A stretch of 16,039 nucleotides of DNA from CAYJFD01 sp964369605 (GTDB lineage: Bacteria > Bacteroidota > Bacteroidia > Bacteroidales > UBA932): the NCBI GenBank assembly GCA_964369605.1, contig CAYJFD010000040.1, positions 1-16,039 on the forward strand, read 5' to 3'. Each line of letters opens with the position of its first letter. Position 1 is the stretch's first letter. The notes under the pieces were generated by a model. It saw only the letters and a program-made list of their open reading frames with translations. It was not told the origin of the DNA and did no database searches. Below are positions 14,968 through 16,039 of this stretch, one piece after another. Made by a program: the position numbers and the translations under genes.

Positions 14968-15940
14968 TCAAGTATTAGTAAGCACTTACTGCATGGTTTA
15001 CAACCATGAGAAATATCTAAGAGAATGTTTAGAAGGATTTGTCACTCAGAAGACAAACTTTAAACATGAAGTAATAGTTCATGATGATGCCTCAACTGAT
15101 AATAGCGCAACTATTATCAGAGAATACGCGGCTAAATATCCAGAAATAATCAAACCTATATATCAGACAGAAAATCAACATTCGAAAAGAATTCCAGGGG
15201 GAATGTTTAATGGTTTCATTAAACCTCATCTTGTTGGAAAATATGTAGCTATCTGTGAAGGAGATGATTGTTGGATTGATGAAAATAAACTGCAAATGCA
15301 GGTTAATTATCTTGAAAAACATAACAATTGTTCATTCTGTTTTACTAATGCAATATTATCAGATGTCAAAGAAAAGACTGAAAAAATAATGTTGCCATAT
15401 CGACAAAGAGAGGAAAAATTACTCCAACAAGAAAACTTCAATGTTGGAGAAATAACGCAGTTTCACTTTATACCAACTGCTAGTTTCATGTATCGAAAAA
15501 GTAATCTAGAAAAATATCCTGACTACTATTATGAATATTGCTGGGGTGGAGACAGAAGAACCGCTATGTATTCTACTGCTGTTGGCTATGCTCACTTTAT
15601 TAATGTTCCAACTGCTAAGTATAATGTCAATGTTAATAATTCTGCGATGACACAATTTAAATCAACTGAATTCAGATACAAGATAGCTTTAGGGTTTATT
15701 AACTTAAATAACAATATTAATAAATTTACTGACTATAAATATAGGGATTACCTTGATAAGAATTCATTACCTTTTTATACGAGGTTATTAAGATTAGGAT
15801 ATCCTAAAAATAAAATAGATGCGGATATTTACCATCAAGCTTATAAAAAGTTATCTTTTAAAGGTAAAATCTCAAGAGTGGTATATTTGTTCTTGGGTTC
15901 TAAGCTTATTGATAAGTTAAGAAAGTTAGTTAAAAAATAA
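14942..15940 (+). CDS. GT2-family glycosyltransferase (paralogue of the 1744 gene)
   Basis: The protein is 332 residues from the ATG at 14942. It shows the GT-A/GT2 pattern VLVSTYCMVYNHEKYLREC (11-29), IVHDDASTDNS (45-55), and EGDD (106-109) followed by CW. Long stretches match the glycosyltransferase at 1744, including CLEGFV-QKTNF, HDDASTD and CEGDD, while the C-terminal half, which usually sets acceptor choice, is quite different. An in-frame GTG at 14921 would add seven residues. The ATG is chosen because it gives an N-terminus about as long as in the paralogue, though the nearest GGAGA is 14 bases away. The start lies inside rmlB in another frame, so translation is probably coupled. It ends at the terminator that closes the locus. 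Donor could be the dTDP-amino sugar made by the preceding genes (inference). Confidence 0.9.
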   Translation: MTKCTTTDNQVLVSTYCMVYNHEKYLRECLEGFVTQKTNFKHEVIVHDDASTDNSATIIREYAAKYPEIIKPIYQTENQHSKRIPGGMFNGFIKPHLVGKYVAICEGDDCWIDENKLQMQVNYLEKHNNCSFCFTNAILSDVKEKTEKIMLPYRQREEKLLQQENFNVGEITQFHFIPTASFMYRKSNLEKYPDYYYEYCWGGDRRTAMYSTAVGYAHFINVPTAKYNVNVNNSAMTQFKSTEFRYKIALGFINLNNNINKFTDYKYRDYLDKNSLPFYTRLLRLGYPKNKIDADIYHQAYKKLSFKGKISRVVYLFLGSKLIDKLRKLVKK

Positions 15941-15943
15941 GTT

Positions 15944-15990
15944 AAACTGATCACCGTTTAGATTAATTTCTAAAGAGTGATCAGTTTTTT
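15944..15990 (+). terminator. Strong Rho-independent terminator closing the locus
   Basis: An 11-bp perfect outer stem (15944-15954 with 15977-15987, arms AAACTGATCAC and GTGATCAGTTT) encloses a 6-bp inner stem (TTTAGA 15957-15962 with TCTAAA 15969-15974), separated by a 2x2 mismatch. It runs into a T-run to 15990. It starts 3 bases after the stop of the last glycosyltransferase and marks the end of the transcription unit. Confidence 0.88.
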
Positions 15991-16004
15991 AAATTATGAT
16001 TACT

Positions 16005-16032
16005 TTAATAATTATTGTTAGAGTGTTATAAT
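16005..16032 (+). promoter_or_regulatory. Promoter of the gene beyond the window
   Basis: TGTTATAAT (16024-16032) is a perfect extended -10 element. TTAATA (16005-16010), 16 bases upstream, matches the -35 consensus at four of six positions. It follows the locus terminator and faces outward, so it most likely drives the next gene, which is not in the window. Confidence 0.5.
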
Positions 16033-16039
16033 TCTATTT

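Noticed and set aside
1..16039. CRISPR arrays, tRNA or rRNA genes, insertion sequences
   Set aside because: No repeated spacer pattern, no cloverleaf or rRNA-like stretch, and no transposase or terminal inverted repeats were seen; gaps between genes are all under 130 bases.

Overview
The window is about 16 kb of AT-rich DNA (roughly one third G+C by eye). All fifteen complete genes are on the + strand and tightly packed. Most have AGGAG-type ribosome binding sites. TGA is used as a stop (for example at 1678-1680 and 10583-10585), so the Mycoplasma code does not apply. Together these features point to a low-GC Bacillota (Firmicutes) bacterium; I cannot name a genus. The content is a surface-polysaccharide or glycoconjugate locus with an unusual block of central-metabolism-like enzymes inside it.

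Layout: (1) 1-91 holds the acidic C-terminal tail of an upstream gene and a terminator. (2) 130-4177 is an export and assembly part: a MOP-family flippase, a GT2 glycosyltransferase and a second, WzxC-like flippase. (3) 4197-11951 is the metabolic part: an ATP-grasp ligase, an MmgE/PrpD protein, a U32-peptidase-like TIM-barrel protein, a D-2-hydroxyacid dehydrogenase, a CatB-like acyltransferase, a CitE/HpcH-like C-C lyase, and the two subunits of a class I fumarase/tartrate-dehydratase-type hydratase in beta-alpha order. (4) 11967-14967 is the sugar-nucleotide part: a VioA-like DegT aminotransferase, RmlA and RmlB, with no RmlC or RmlD, which suggests dTDP-4-amino-4,6-dideoxyglucose rather than rhamnose. 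(5) 14942-15940 is a second GT2 enzyme, paralogous to the first, followed by a strong terminator (15944-15990) and a promoter pointing out of the window.

How the genes may work together (inference): the metabolic block has the parts of an acid-building pathway. These are a C-C bond enzyme, a dehydratase-like and a hydratase-like enzyme that could shift a hydroxyl group, a 2-hydroxyacid dehydrogenase, and an ATP-grasp enzyme that could couple the acid to an amine. The sugar block supplies an amino sugar that could carry it. The glycosyltransferases and flippases would then assemble and export the product. I know of no described pathway with this exact gene set, and it is the best candidate here for an undescribed system.

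Regulation visible in the sequence: a perfect consensus sigma-A promoter (1709-1737) placed so that the mRNA of the first glycosyltransferase would be leaderless; an extended -10 promoter covered by an inverted repeat ahead of the ATP-grasp gene (4168-4184); and a weak terminator-like hairpin after that gene (5451-5484).
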